NCBI RefSeq assembly: GCF_007827595.1
Contig: NZ_VISR01000007.1
Coordinates: 124,001 to 188,000 of the forward strand
Direction: 5' to 3'
Source: Streptomyces sp. BK340
GTDB taxonomy: Bacteria > Actinomycetota > Actinomycetes > Streptomycetales > Streptomycetaceae
Length of the DNA: 64,000 nucleotides
In this document: piece after piece, positions 8,153-16,223 of the stretch
How the letters are laid out: every line of letters begins with the position of its first letter
Position numbering within the stretch: position 1 is the stretch's first letter
Notes under the pieces: generated by a model
Seen by the model: the letters and a program-made list of their open reading frames with translations, nothing else
The model's database searches: none
Told to the model about the DNA's origin: nothing
Program-made: the position numbers and the translations under genes

Positions 8153-9199
8153 CTACGCCGAGGGCACCGAGCTGTTGTAGGCACGGCTCAGCTCGGCGTC
8201 CGGGTACGGGGTCAGCCGGCTGTCCCGCACCAGCGGCCGGCTGAAGTCGGCCATGGCGGCGGCGACGGGTGCGTACCGGGTCAGCAGCTCGGCGGCGGCC
8301 CGGGGGATGCCCTCGGGCCGGGCACCGGCGGCCAGCGTCCGGACGTACTCCTCGCGTTCCTCCCGGCCGTATCCGTACAGCGCGGTGACGAGCCGGATCA
8401 CCAGGTGGCAGGCGGTGTGGACGCGGTCGTAGTTCCGGTGCCGGGCGAAGAACTCCCGCTCTTCGCCGTCCAGTCGGAAGGCGGAGGCGAGCGAGAGGCC
8501 GAAGTCGGTGAGGTACAGCCTGTGTCCGTCGGTCAGGATGTTGCGGAAGTGGGCGTCGAAGTGCAGGAGCCGGTAGGACTCAAGCGCATCGGTCAGCTCC
8601 GTCAGGCTCTCCGCCACCCAGGTGCACGCCGCGTCTGCGCGGTCCGTGCGCAGTTCGGCTTCCAGTCAGTCGTGCAGGGTGTGCGGGACGTGCTCCAGGA
8701 ACAGGGTCAGGCTCGCGGAGGCCGTCCGCAGGGCTTCGAGGCGTTCCCGCACGCCCGCGCCCCAGTAGGCCACGGCCCGCTCCACATCGGCGAGTTCGCC
8801 GGGAAGGGGCCGGGGCTCGTCGGGCAGGACCCGCCAGTGGTGCAGCAGCGGAAAGCCCGGGAACCCGCCGGCCGACACGCCCTCCGTGGTCAGCGTGTGC
8901 GCGGCCAGCTCCCGCCAGGCGGTGAATCCCGGGCTGCCGATGCCGTAGTGGCAGTACGACGGCAGAGCGAACAGGTTCGCCGTCGACCGTCGGTTCCCGG
9001 GCAGCCGTTCCAGGTCCGTCAGCGGCACCCGCTTCACGAACACCGGGTGCCCGTCGACCAGGAGGCGTACGGCTCTGCCGCCGATGCCCGTGCCGAGCGG
9101 CTCGCCCGCGGCGACCAGCTCGGCCAGCTCCCGGTCGCCCAGCGCGGCGAGGGAACGGGCGGTACGGGTGTGGGCGGCGAGGCGTCCGGGGAAGGTCAT
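8153..9199 (-). pseudogene. kinase/phosphotransferase-like gene interrupted by an in-frame TGA
   Basis: Two open pieces (9199-8669 and 8665-8153) lie in the same frame, separated only by the TGA at 8666-8668 in the context His-Thr-Leu-His-Asp-stop-Leu-Glu-Ala-Glu-Leu. The first holds an N-lobe (Val-Phe-Val-Lys-Arg-Val, a probable ATP lysine) and the second the C-lobe with Leu-Leu-His-Phe-Asp-Ala-His-Phe-Arg-Asn-Ile-Leu and Leu-Thr-Asp-Phe-Gly, the catalytic loop and DFG equivalents of the protein kinase/aminoglycoside phosphotransferase fold. A TGG (Trp) to TGA change would explain it. All other key residues survive, so inactivation is recent or the base is a sequencing error. It starts 10 bases after the MBL gene. 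Confidence 0.8.
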
Positions 9200-9209
9200 G
9201 TCCCCATGA

Positions 9210-9926
9210 TCAGCCGGTGGCCGGGTGGCTGTCCGCCGCTTTCCGGAGCGCGGCCGAGGCGCTGCCCACCACCGGGTCACCGTGCCCGAAGCAGGCCACG
9301 TCCGCGTCCAGGGCGGCCAGCCGGCGAAAAGAGTTAACGAGCCGGGGCCGGTCGAGGTTGAACACGCCCGGCATCACCGCACCGTCGACCGGTGAGGCCG
9401 CCACCGTGTCACCCGTGAACAGCACGCCCTCGCCGGGAAGGAACAGCGCGATGCTGCCCTCCGTGTGCCCCGGTACATGGACGACCCGCGCGCCGCCGCC
9501 GAAATCGAGCACGTCACCGTCGGACACGGGAGTGACGCTCCGCGGGCGCACCGACGCGCCCCGGGGAAGGTGCCGGGACACCTCCGCGTGGATCGGCAGC
9601 TCCCAGTCCTCGAACCGCGGCGGCGGGCCGGTGAGTTCACCCCTGACGAACGGCGCGTCCAGTGCGTGGGCCAGTACCTCGGCACCGCTGAGCGCGGCGA
9701 ACTCGCCCGCCCCGCCCGCGTGGTCCTCATGGAAATGGGTCAGCACGATCCGTCGTACGTCCCCGGGGGCGCGGCCCAGCGCGACGAGCGCGTCGGCGAT
9801 CGTGCGGCCCGCGCCGATCGCCCCCGCGTCGATCAGTGTGGACTCCGCGCCGTCGTGCCAGAGGTAGGCCTGGCCGACCGGGAAGCGCAGGAGGTGGAGG
9901 CGGGGGAGCAGTTCGATGACGTCCAT
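9210..9926 (-). CDS. metallo-beta-lactamase-fold hydrolase
   Basis: The 238-residue cytoplasmic protein has the metal-binding signature His-Phe-His-Glu-Asp-His near residues 63-68, an Asp-Ala-Gly turn earlier, a His in Val-Pro-Gly-His-Thr-Glu-Gly-Ser and a late Phe-Gly-His-Gly-Asp, so all ligands of the dinuclear site are present. The Pro-Gly-His-Thr-x-Gly-Ser block suits glyoxalase-II-like or generic MBL hydrolases acting on thioesters or esters; the substrate cannot be named. ATG 9926. The interrupted kinase-like gene follows on the same strand with a 10-base gap, suggesting a shared transcript. Confidence 0.88.
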   Translation of the reverse strand: MDVIELLPRLHLLRFPVGQAYLWHDGAESTLIDAGAIGAGRTIADALVALGRAPGDVRRIVLTHFHEDHAGGAGEFAALSGAEVLAHALDAPFVRGELTGPPPRFEDWELPIHAEVSRHLPRGASVRPRSVTPVSDGDVLDFGGGARVVHVPGHTEGSIALFLPGEGVLFTGDTVAASPVDGAVMPGVFNLDRPRLVNSFRRLAALDADVACFGHGDPVVGSASAALRKAADSHPATG

Positions 9927-9941
9927 GCGCCGACGTTAGGC

Positions 9942-9969
9942 AGCGCCCCCGCCTTCGGGCGAGGGCGCT
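9942..9969 (-). terminator. hairpin terminator after the M20 dipeptidase gene
   Basis: Inverted repeat AGCGCCC...GGGCGCT with an inner GCC/GGC pair and a stable TTCG tetraloop, 20-47 bases downstream of the dipeptidase stop at 9989 and just before the MBL start at 9926. It should separate these two minus-strand genes. Confidence 0.7.
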
Positions 9970-9988
9970 CTGCCGTCGGCAGAAGACT

Positions 9989-11344
9989 TCACCCCGCCGC
10001 GTAGTTGCGCAGGAACAGCGCCTCGGCGACCGACAGCCGCTCCAGCTCCTCGGGGGACACGCTCTCGTTGACCGCGTGGATCTGCGCCTCCGGCTCGCTC
10101 AGGCCGATCAGCAGGATCTCCGCCTCGGGGTAGAGGCCGGCGAGGGTGTTGCACAGCGGGATGGTGCCGCCCTGGCCGGCGTACTGCATGGTCTCGCCCG
10201 GGTAGGCGACCGCCATCGCGTCGGCCATCGCCCGGTAGGCCGGGCTGGAGGTGTCGGCGCGGAACGGCTGGCCCTGGCCGATCTGCTCGGTGCTCACCCG
10301 CGCGCCCCACGGCGTGTGGGCCTCGATGTGGGCCTGGAGCAGCTGGGTGGCCTCGGCCGAGTCGATGCCCGGCGGCACCCGCAGGCTGATCAGGGCGCGG
10401 GCGCTCGACTGGACCGACGGGGTGGCGCCCACCACCGGCGGGCAGTCGATGCCGAGGACGGTGACGGCAGGGCGGGCCCAGATGCGGTCGGCCACCGAGC
10501 CGTCACCGATCAGACCGACCCCGTCCAGCACCTTGGCGTCCTTGCGGAACTGCTCCTCGGTGTACTCGAGGCCGTCCCACCGCGCCGTGGCGTCGAGGCC
10601 GTCGACGGTGGTCGAGCCGTCCTCGGCGCGCAGCGAGTCCAGGACACGGATCAGCGAGCCCAGCGCGTCCGGGGCGGCTCCGCCGAACTGGCCCGAGTGC
10701 AGGTTGCCGGCGAGGGTGTCGACCTGGACCCGGAGCATCGTCATGCCGCGCAGGGTGGTGGTCACCGTCGGCAGGCCGACGCGGAAGTTGCCCGCGTCGC
10801 CGATGACGATCGTGTCCGCCTTCAGCAGCTCGGGGTGCCGCTCGGCGTACCGCTCCAGGCCGCCGGTGCCCTGCTCCTCGGAGCCCTCGACGATCACCTT
10901 CACGTGCACGGGGACGCCGCCGTTCGCCTTCAGGGCGCGCAGCGCGAGCAGGTGCATGATCGCACCGCCCTTGCAGTCGGCGGTCCCGCGGCCGTACCAG
11001 CGGCCGTCCCGCTCGGTCAGCTCGAACGGCGGGGTGACCCAGCCGTCCTCGTCCAGCGGCGGCTGCACGTCGTAGTGCGCGTAGAGCAGAACCGTTTTGG
11101 CGCCCTCGGGGCCCGGCAGGTAGCCGTACACCGACTGGGTGCCGTCGGGGGTGTCCAGGACGGCCACGTCCACGAAGTCCTCGGCGCGCAGCGCGTCGGC
11201 GATCCAGTTCGCGGCACCCTCGCTCTCGCTCTTCGGGAACTGCGCGAAGTCCGCCACCGACTTGAAGGCGACCAGTTCGGTCAGCTCCGCCTTGGCCCGG
11301 GGCAGCAGCGAGGCGACGGTCTCGGCGACCGGATTCGACGACAT
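9989..11344 (-). CDS. M20 family metallo-dipeptidase
   Basis: The 451-residue zinc peptidase of the M20 family hydrolyses dipeptides by family knowledge. Metal and catalytic residues are visible: His-Tyr-Asp-Val-Gln-Pro-Pro (first His ligand and activating Asp), Gly-Arg-Gly-Thr-Ala-Asp-Cys-Lys-Gly (bridging Asp), Glu-Gly-Ser-Glu-Glu (general base and ligand), Gly-Asp-Ala (ligand) and a late His in Ile-His-Ala-Val-Asn-Glu. The lid dimerisation domain lies in the middle (Leu-His-Ser-Gly region). ATG 11344 is preceded by GAGGAG at 7 bases; the GTG 6 bases further up is too close to that site. It appears monocistronic with its own terminator. Confidence 0.93.
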   Translation of the reverse strand: MSSNPVAETVASLLPRAKAELTELVAFKSVADFAQFPKSESEGAANWIADALRAEDFVDVAVLDTPDGTQSVYGYLPGPEGAKTVLLYAHYDVQPPLDEDGWVTPPFELTERDGRWYGRGTADCKGGAIMHLLALRALKANGGVPVHVKVIVEGSEEQGTGGLERYAERHPELLKADTIVIGDAGNFRVGLPTVTTTLRGMTMLRVQVDTLAGNLHSGQFGGAAPDALGSLIRVLDSLRAEDGSTTVDGLDATARWDGLEYTEEQFRKDAKVLDGVGLIGDGSVADRIWARPAVTVLGIDCPPVVGATPSVQSSARALISLRVPPGIDSAEATQLLQAHIEAHTPWGARVSTEQIGQGQPFRADTSSPAYRAMADAMAVAYPGETMQYAGQGGTIPLCNTLAGLYPEAEILLIGLSEPEAQIHAVNESVSPEELERLSVAEALFLRNYAAG

Positions 11345-11475
11345 GGGCACGCTCCTCGTGGGTGCGACGTTGTACGGCTGGGTAGACCGATCCTCCCACA
11401 GTGGCCTGCGACGACGGTCGCCGTAGGATGCGGGGGACAGGTGCGGCAGCGGCTTGATCGGAGTAGTAGACCATC

Positions 11476-12717
11476 GTGAGCGGCGAGAACTCTTCGGCGG
11501 ACGACGTGCAGCGGGTGTGGGACGTCGTCGTGGTGGGCGCGGGACCCGCGGGGGCCTCGGCCGCCTATGCGGCAGCGGTCGCGGGGCGACGCGTGCTGTT
11601 GCTGGAGAAAGCCGAGCTGCCGCGCTACAAGACGTGCGGCGGCGGCATCATCGGTCCCTCCCGCGACGCGCTGCCGCCCGGCTTCGAGCTGCCCTTCCAG
11701 GACCGTGTGCACGCGGTGACGTTCTCGAACAACGGGCGCTTCACCCGCACCCGCCGCTCCAGGCAGATGCTGTTCGGGCTGATCAACCGGCCCGAGTTCG
11801 ACCAGCAGCTGGTCGAGCACGCCCAGAAGGCGGGCGCCGAACTGCGGACGGGTGCCGCTGTGCAGCGGGTCGAGCAGCACGGCTCCGCGGTGCCGGACCG
11901 GCGCACGGTCGCCGTGGTGCTCCAGGGCGGGGAGACCGTCCTGGCCCGCGCGGTCGTCGGTGCGGACGGCAGCGCCAGTCGCATAGGTGCGCACGTCGGG
12001 GTGAAGCTGGACCAGGTCGACCTCGGCCTGGAGGCGGAGATTCCGGTCCCGGAGACGGTCGCCGAGGACTGGAAGGGCCGGGTGCTCATCGACTGGGGCC
12101 CCATGCCGGGCAGTTACGGCTGGGTCTTCCCGAAGGGCGACACCCTGACGGTCGGCGTGATCTCGGCGCGCGGCGAAGGTGGCGCCACCAAGCGGTACTT
12201 GGAGGACTTCATCGCCCGGCTCGGGCTGGCCGGCTTCGAGCCGAGCATCTCCTCCGGGCATCTGACGCGCTGCCGTGCCGACGACTCGCCGCTGTCCCGC
12301 GGCCGGGTGCTGGTCTGCGGTGACGCGGCGGGACTGCTGGAGCCGTGGACCCGCGAGGGCATCTCCTTCGCACTGCGCTCGGGCCGGCTGGCGGGGGAGT
12401 GGGCGGTCCGGATCGCCGAGGCGCACGACGCCGTCGACACCCGCCGTCAGGCCCTGAACTACGCGTTCGCGATCAAGGCGGGGCTGGGCGTGGAGATGAG
12501 CGTGGGCAAGCGCATGCTGGCCGCGTTCGAGCGCCGTCCCGGCATCTTCCACGCGGTCCTCACCGGCTTCCGTCCCGCCTGGCGGGCGTTCAAGGACATC
12601 ACGCAGGGCTCGACGTCCCTGGGTGAGCTGGTCCGGGCGCACCCGCTCGCCCAGCGCGCCCTGACCGCGCTGGACCGGGGGCCGGCGACCGCGGCGGAGG
12701 ACCCCGCTACTTCGTGA
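11476..12717 (+). CDS. geranylgeranyl reductase family FAD oxidoreductase
   Basis: A flavoprotein of 413 residues with the dinucleotide motif Val-Val-Gly-Ala-Gly-Pro-Ala-Gly-Ala-Ser at about 18-27, the family-specific Tyr-Lys-Thr-Cys-Gly-Gly-Gly near 52-58 and the second FAD motif Cys-Gly-Asp-Ala-Ala-Gly at about 278. The family reduces isoprenoid double bonds (geranylgeranyl groups, menaquinone side chains) or acts in related hydroxylations; menaquinone or polyprenyl saturation is a reasonable guess. GTG 11476. Its last 11 bases overlap the convergent deazaflavin-type gene, so the two 3' ends share sequence. No prenyl-pathway neighbour is present to narrow the substrate. Confidence 0.9.
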   Translation: MSGENSSADDVQRVWDVVVVGAGPAGASAAYAAAVAGRRVLLLEKAELPRYKTCGGGIIGPSRDALPPGFELPFQDRVHAVTFSNNGRFTRTRRSRQMLFGLINRPEFDQQLVEHAQKAGAELRTGAAVQRVEQHGSAVPDRRTVAVVLQGGETVLARAVVGADGSASRIGAHVGVKLDQVDLGLEAEIPVPETVAEDWKGRVLIDWGPMPGSYGWVFPKGDTLTVGVISARGEGGATKRYLEDFIARLGLAGFEPSISSGHLTRCRADDSPLSRGRVLVCGDAAGLLEPWTREGISFALRSGRLAGEWAVRIAEAHDAVDTRRQALNYAFAIKAGLGVEMSVGKRMLAAFERRPGIFHAVLTGFRPAWRAFKDITQGSTSLGELVRAHPLAQRALTALDRGPATAAEDPATS

Positions 12718-13162
12718 CGGTGATCCGGAAGACCGGGTGGTCGGGGGCGATCCCGAGGATCTCGGCGTCGGAGGACCTGGCCGTGACGCCCGCGAAGTAG
12801 TCCTTGACCTCCCAGCCCCACTTCTCCAGGTACGTGCGCAGGATCGGGAGCTTCTCCTCGTCGGGCAGCTCCACCACGGTGAAGGCGTGCACCTTCCGGC
12901 CCACCCGGAGCTCTCCGCCGTTCGCGGCCCGCATGTTGCGCACCCACTGGGAGTGGCCGCGCGCCGACACCAGGTACTGCTCGCCCTCGTGGGTGTGGGG
13001 GTTGACCGGGACCCGCTGCATCGCGCCGCTCTTGCGCCCCCGCACGGACAGCTCGGCGGAGCCCGCGATGCTGAGCCCGTGCCGGGCGAGCCAGGCGACG
13101 ATCCCGTTCATGCGCACGGCCATCGGGCTGCTCTTCACGTAGAACGGCGAAGACGACGACAT
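12707..13162 (-). CDS. F420/deazaflavin-dependent nitroreductase family protein (DUF385)
   Basis: The 151-residue protein shows the split-beta-barrel pattern of the Ddn/DUF385 family: Leu-Ser-Val-Arg-Gly-Arg-Lys-Ser-Gly, then Tyr-Leu-Val-Ser-Ala-Arg-Gly and Trp-Val-Arg-Asn-Met-Arg-Ala. Family members bind F420 and reduce quinones or nitro compounds. ATG 13162 has a GGGGGTC site upstream. It is divergent from a TetR regulator across a 149-base spacer rich in AGAGCxGTGCTCT repeats, so this gene is likely its target. The 3' end overlaps the convergent flavoprotein by 11 bases. Confidence 0.87.
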   Translation of the reverse strand: MSSSSPFYVKSSPMAVRMNGIVAWLARHGLSIAGSAELSVRGRKSGAMQRVPVNPHTHEGEQYLVSARGHSQWVRNMRAANGGELRVGRKVHAFTVVELPDEEKLPILRTYLEKWGWEVKDYFAGVTARSSDAEILGIAPDHPVFRITVTK

Positions 13163-13184
13163 GGTGACTGACCCCCACTGTTGG

Positions 13185-13199
13185 GAGAGCGGTGCTCTC
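13185..13199. promoter_or_regulatory. candidate TetR operator 1
   Basis: Inverted repeat GAGAGC-GGT-GCTCTC immediately upstream of the nitroreductase-like gene start at 13162. It shares the AGAGCxGTGCTCT pattern with the next site and lies where binding would block that gene's promoter. Confidence 0.55.
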
Positions 13200-13238
13200 G
13201 CTTGACTCCAGTGTGGGGGAGGCGGGCGTGCCGGCGCA

Positions 13239-13252
13239 AGAGCAGTGCTCTC
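13239..13252. promoter_or_regulatory. candidate TetR operator 2
   Basis: AGAGCAGTGCTCTC, an imperfect palindrome around GAGCAGTGCTC, almost the same as operator 1, roughly in the middle of the divergent spacer. Confidence 0.55.
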
Positions 13253-13279
13253 GTTTTTGCTCCCCGCTCTCATTTGTGT

Positions 13280-13289
13280 GCACTGCTCT
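13280..13289. promoter_or_regulatory. candidate TetR half-site in opposite orientation
   Basis: GCACTGCTCT, the exact reverse complement of the AGAGCAGTGC in operator 2, about 23 bases before the TetR start at 13312; suited to autoregulation. Confidence 0.4.
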
Positions 13290-13311
13290 GCCGTCGTGGC
13301 ACACTGCTGGT

Positions 13312-14001
13312 ATGAGCACCGCACAGGGCGCCCGCGCGCGGGCCAGGGCCGAAGTCACCGCCGCCATCAAGGACGAGGCGCGCAGACAGCTCGCGGCGGA
13401 GGGCGCGGCCAGGCTGTCGCTGCGGGCCGTGGCCCGCGCGCTGGGCATGGTCTCCTCGGCGCTCTACCGCTACTTCCCGAGCCGCGACGAGCTGCTGACC
13501 GCGCTGATCATCGACGCCTACGACTCCCTCGGCGAGGCGGCGGAGGCGGCCCACCGGAAGGTCGCCGAGTCGGACCACGTGCGGCGCTGGACGGCCGTGT
13601 GCGAGGCGGTGCGCGTCTGGGCCCTCGCCCATCCGCACGAGTACGCCCTGATCTACGGATCGCCGGTCCCCGGCTACGCCGCCCCCGAGACCACCGTCCC
13701 GGCCGCCTCCCGCGTCGGCCTGCTCCTCATCGGTGTCGTCCGTGACGCCCACCGGGGTCCCGGCCTCGCCGACCTGCCCCTGCCGGCCGAGCTGCGCCCC
13801 GAGGCCGAGCGCATGGCGGCGGATCTGGTGCCCGACCTGCCCCCCGAGCCGGCCGTGGCGCTGGTGGCGGCCTGGGCCGAGCTGTTCGGGCTGGTCGGGT
13901 TCGAGCTGTTCGGGCAGTTCCATCGGGTGGTCGAGGACCGGGAGACCTTCTTCCGGCACGCGGCAGCCCGGCTCGCCCACGGCGTCGGACTCCGCCCCTG
14001 A
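13312..14001 (+). CDS. TetR-family transcriptional regulator
   Basis: A repressor of 229 residues. The helix-turn-helix covers about residues 15-60 (Ser-Leu-Arg-Ala-Val-Ala-Arg-Ala-Leu-Gly-Met-Val-Ser-Ser-Ala-Leu-Tyr-Arg-Tyr-Phe); the C-terminal ligand domain has the Trp-Ala-Leu-Ala-His-Pro-His-Glu-Tyr-Ala-Leu and Tyr-Gly-Ser-Pro-Val-Pro-Gly-Tyr motifs of the TetR_C_33 (WHG-type) subgroup. ATG 13312. It is divergent from the F420-type nitroreductase gene and the spacer contains three related operator-like sites, so it most likely represses that gene and itself. The inducing ligand is unknown. Confidence 0.92.
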   Translation: MSTAQGARARARAEVTAAIKDEARRQLAAEGAARLSLRAVARALGMVSSALYRYFPSRDELLTALIIDAYDSLGEAAEAAHRKVAESDHVRRWTAVCEAVRVWALAHPHEYALIYGSPVPGYAAPETTVPAASRVGLLLIGVVRDAHRGPGLADLPLPAELRPEAERMAADLVPDLPPEPAVALVAAWAELFGLVGFELFGQFHRVVEDRETFFRHAAARLAHGVGLRP

Positions 14002-14039
14002 CGTCCGGAGTCCGAGCCCGGTTCCCCCCTCACCTGCGC

Positions 14040-14207
14040 CTCCGGAACCAGGACGGCCTTCCCGGCCACCGTGCCGGGCTCCGTCGGCGGCATGGCCTGC
14101 GCCACCTCCGTGAGCGGCAACCGGGCGGCGATCCGTGCGGTGACCTCGCCGCGCTGCAGGGCGTGGAACACCTGGGTGAGGTCGGCGCGCAGCCGGGTCC
14201 GGAAAGC
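14040..14207 (-). pseudogene. C-terminal relic of a quinone/zinc-type alcohol dehydrogenase
   Basis: Translating the minus strand gives Leu-Arg-Ala-Asp-Leu-Thr-Gln-Val-Phe, Val-Thr-Ala-Arg-Ile-Ala-Ala-Arg-Leu-Pro-Leu and Gly-Thr-Val-Ala-Gly-Lys-Ala-Val-Leu-Val-Pro, which is the end of an NADPH:quinone reductase-like MDR protein. A stop lies just upstream and the rest of the gene is missing; the normal stop is also lost, so the frame runs on into sequence antisense to the TetR gene. Only about 55 residues of a roughly 310-residue family remain. Confidence 0.65.
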
Positions 14208-14264
14208 CGTTCACCGCCGAGGTGGGGGGGGCTGACCGGCGGGCGCTGAGCACGCGGGCGGTCG

Positions 14265-14280
14265 TACTCCCCGGGGAGTA
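14265..14280. promoter_or_regulatory. 16-bp perfect palindrome upstream of the two-component system
   Basis: TACTCCCCGGGGAGTA, perfectly symmetric, 61-76 bases upstream of the histidine kinase start. Its position suggests a binding site for the cognate NarL-type response regulator or part of a regulated promoter. Confidence 0.55.
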
Positions 14281-14340
14281 TCCGTGATCACCTCGTCCGG
14301 CCGACGTCCGGGCGGCCCGTCGGCGTCTAGCGTGGCGCGC

Positions 14341-15561
14341 ATGGAAGAGCAGCGCCGAGGAGGACCCCGGCACTGGTGGCGGTACGGGCCACCGTGGGGG
14401 AGCCGGCCCGACGAACCGGATTCGCCCGCCGCCGGGTTGCCCTGGCGTTCCACGGTGCTGATCACCGCGTTCGTCCTCGTCGGGTCGAACTTCGCCGCAC
14501 ACTCCCAGCCGCACCGGGAGCCGCTCGACGGTTACGCGCGCGTGCTGCTGCTCGTGGCCTCGGTCCTGCTGCTGTGGCGGCACCGTCACCCGGTGGCCGT
14601 CGTCTTCGGTACGGCGGCTGCGGCGCTGGTCTACCTGGGTGCGGGCTACCCCTACGGCCCGGTCTTCCTGACCGTCGCGGTCGGTTGCTTCAGTGCCGTG
14701 GTCGCCGGGCACCGGCGGGCCGCCTGGGCCGCCGTCGGCCTGCTGTGGGCCGGGCACGCCCTGGTCGCGCTCTGGCTCTACCGGTGGCTGCCGCCCAAGG
14801 GCGACCCGGCGGCGAGCGTGGGGCAGGAGATCGTCGTCGCCACCTGGGTGCTGGCCGTCGTCGCGGTCTGTGAACTCGCCCGGCTGCGCCGCGAGCAGTG
14901 GGCGCGTGAACGCGCGGACCGCGCCCAGGCCGCCAGGCGGCGCGCCGACGAGGAGCGGCTGCGGATCGCCCGCGAGCTGCACGACGTGCTCGCGCACAGC
15001 ATCTCCGTCATCAACGTCCAGGCGGGCATGGGCCTCGCGCTGCTGGACAGCGACCCCGAGCAGGCGCGCGCCGCGCTCACCACCATCAAGGCGGCCAGCA
15101 AGGAGGCCCTCGGTGAGGTGCGCCAAGTGCTCGACACGCTGCGCGCACCGGGCGCCGCGCCGCGCACCCCCGCGCCGGGCCTGGACCGGCTGCCGGAGCT
15201 GGTCGAACAGGCGGCGGCCGCCGGACTGACGGTCGACGTCCGGGGCGAGGCTCCGCACCTGCCGCCCGGCGCCGGCCTCGCCGCCTTCCGCATCGTGCAG
15301 GAGGCCCTGACCAACGTCGTACGGCACTCCGGATCGAGACACGCGCGCGTGTGCTTCGAGCAGGCCGGCGGCGAACTCCGGCTGCGCGTCGACGACGACG
15401 GGCCCGCGACCGGAGCCGACGCCGGCGGCAGCGGGAACGGGCTGGCCGGCATGCGGGAGCGGGCGGCCGCGCTGGGTGGCACCATCGAGGCGGGCCCGCG
15501 CCCCGACGGCGGCTTCCGGGTGCTCGCCGTACTGCCCTTGCGCACCAGGGAGGACCAGTGA
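14341..15561 (+). CDS. NarL-type sensor histidine kinase
   Basis: The 406-residue sensor has four to five hydrophobic helices between about 36 and 180, short loops and no large extracellular domain, then a coiled dimerisation helix and the HisKA_3 box Arg-Ile-Ala-Arg-Glu-Leu-His-Asp-Val-Leu-Ala-His-Ser with phospho-acceptor His214. The HATPase_c domain follows (Gln-Glu-Ala-Leu-Thr-Asn-Val-Val-Arg-His as the N box, Asp-Asp-Asp-Gly-Pro as G1, Gly-Asn-Gly-Leu-Ala-Gly-Met as G2). ATG 14341 has only a weak ribosome site. The stop overlaps the response regulator start (GTGA), so the pair is translationally coupled. The signal is probably a membrane or envelope cue, judged only from the lack of a sensor domain. 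Confidence 0.92.
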   Translation: MEEQRRGGPRHWWRYGPPWGSRPDEPDSPAAGLPWRSTVLITAFVLVGSNFAAHSQPHREPLDGYARVLLLVASVLLLWRHRHPVAVVFGTAAAALVYLGAGYPYGPVFLTVAVGCFSAVVAGHRRAAWAAVGLLWAGHALVALWLYRWLPPKGDPAASVGQEIVVATWVLAVVAVCELARLRREQWARERADRAQAARRRADEERLRIARELHDVLAHSISVINVQAGMGLALLDSDPEQARAALTTIKAASKEALGEVRQVLDTLRAPGAAPRTPAPGLDRLPELVEQAAAAGLTVDVRGEAPHLPPGAGLAAFRIVQEALTNVVRHSGSRHARVCFEQAGGELRLRVDDDGPATGADAGGSGNGLAGMRERAAALGGTIEAGPRPDGGFRVLAVLPLRTREDQ

Positions 15562-16223
15562 TCCGGGTACTGCTCGCCGACGACCAGTCGCTCGTGCGGG
15601 CCGGTTTCAAGGCGCTGCTCGACGCGCAGCCGGACATCGAAGTGGCCGGGGAGGCGGCCGACGGCGAGGAGGTGGTGCGCCGGGTGCGTGAACTGCGCCC
15701 AGACGTCGTGCTGATGGACATCCGCATGCCGCGGTTGGACGGCCTGGCCGCGACCCGCCGCATCACCGGGGACGCGGAGCTGACGGACGTGAAGGTGGTC
15801 ATGCTCACCACCTTCGAACTCGACGAGTACGTCTTCGAGGCGATCCGTTCGGGCGCCTCCGGGTTCCTGGTGAAGGACACCGAGCCGGACGAACTCGTGC
15901 GCGCGGTGAGGGCGGTGGTCGAGGGTGACGCGCTGCTGTCCCCTGGTGTCACGCGACGGCTCATCGCCGAGTTCGCGGCCCGCTCCAAGGAGCCCGCCGC
16001 GGCCGACACCCTCGCCCAGCTCACCGAGCGGGAGCGAGAGGTGATGGCACTGGTGGGCATCGGCCTGTCCAACGAGGAGATCGCCCGCCGCCTGGTGGTC
16101 AGCCCGCTCACGGCCAAGACCCATGTGAGCCGCACGATGGTCAAGCTGGGCGCCCGGGACCGCGCCCAACTCGTCGTCCTCGCCTACGAGTCGGGGCTGG
16201 TGCGACCCGGCTGGTTGGGCTGA
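15558..16223 (+). CDS. NarL/LuxR-type response regulator
   Basis: The 221-residue regulator has a receiver domain (acidic pair Asp8-Asp9, phospho-acceptor Asp54 in Leu-Met-Asp-Ile-Arg-Met-Pro, Thr83-Thr84 region, Lys in Val-Lys-Asp) and a C-terminal LuxR helix-turn-helix (Leu-Thr-Glu-Arg-Glu-Arg-Glu-Val-Met then Leu-Ser-Asn-Glu-Glu-Ile-Ala-Arg-Arg-Leu and Lys-Thr-His-Val-Ser-Arg). GTG 15558 overlaps the kinase stop by four bases. Its 3' 40 bases overlap the convergent small membrane protein gene. The perfect palindrome at 14265 is a candidate target. Confidence 0.93.
   Translation: MIRVLLADDQSLVRAGFKALLDAQPDIEVAGEAADGEEVVRRVRELRPDVVLMDIRMPRLDGLAATRRITGDAELTDVKVVMLTTFELDEYVFEAIRSGASGFLVKDTEPDELVRAVRAVVEGDALLSPGVTRRLIAEFAARSKEPAAADTLAQLTEREREVMALVGIGLSNEEIARRLVVSPLTAKTHVSRTMVKLGARDRAQLVVLAYESGLVRPGWLG

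Noticed and set aside
8666..8668. In-frame TGA as a selenocysteine codon
   Set aside because: The position suits a structural tryptophan in a kinase-like fold, no SECIS-like hairpin is evident directly downstream, and Streptomyces generally lacks such use here.
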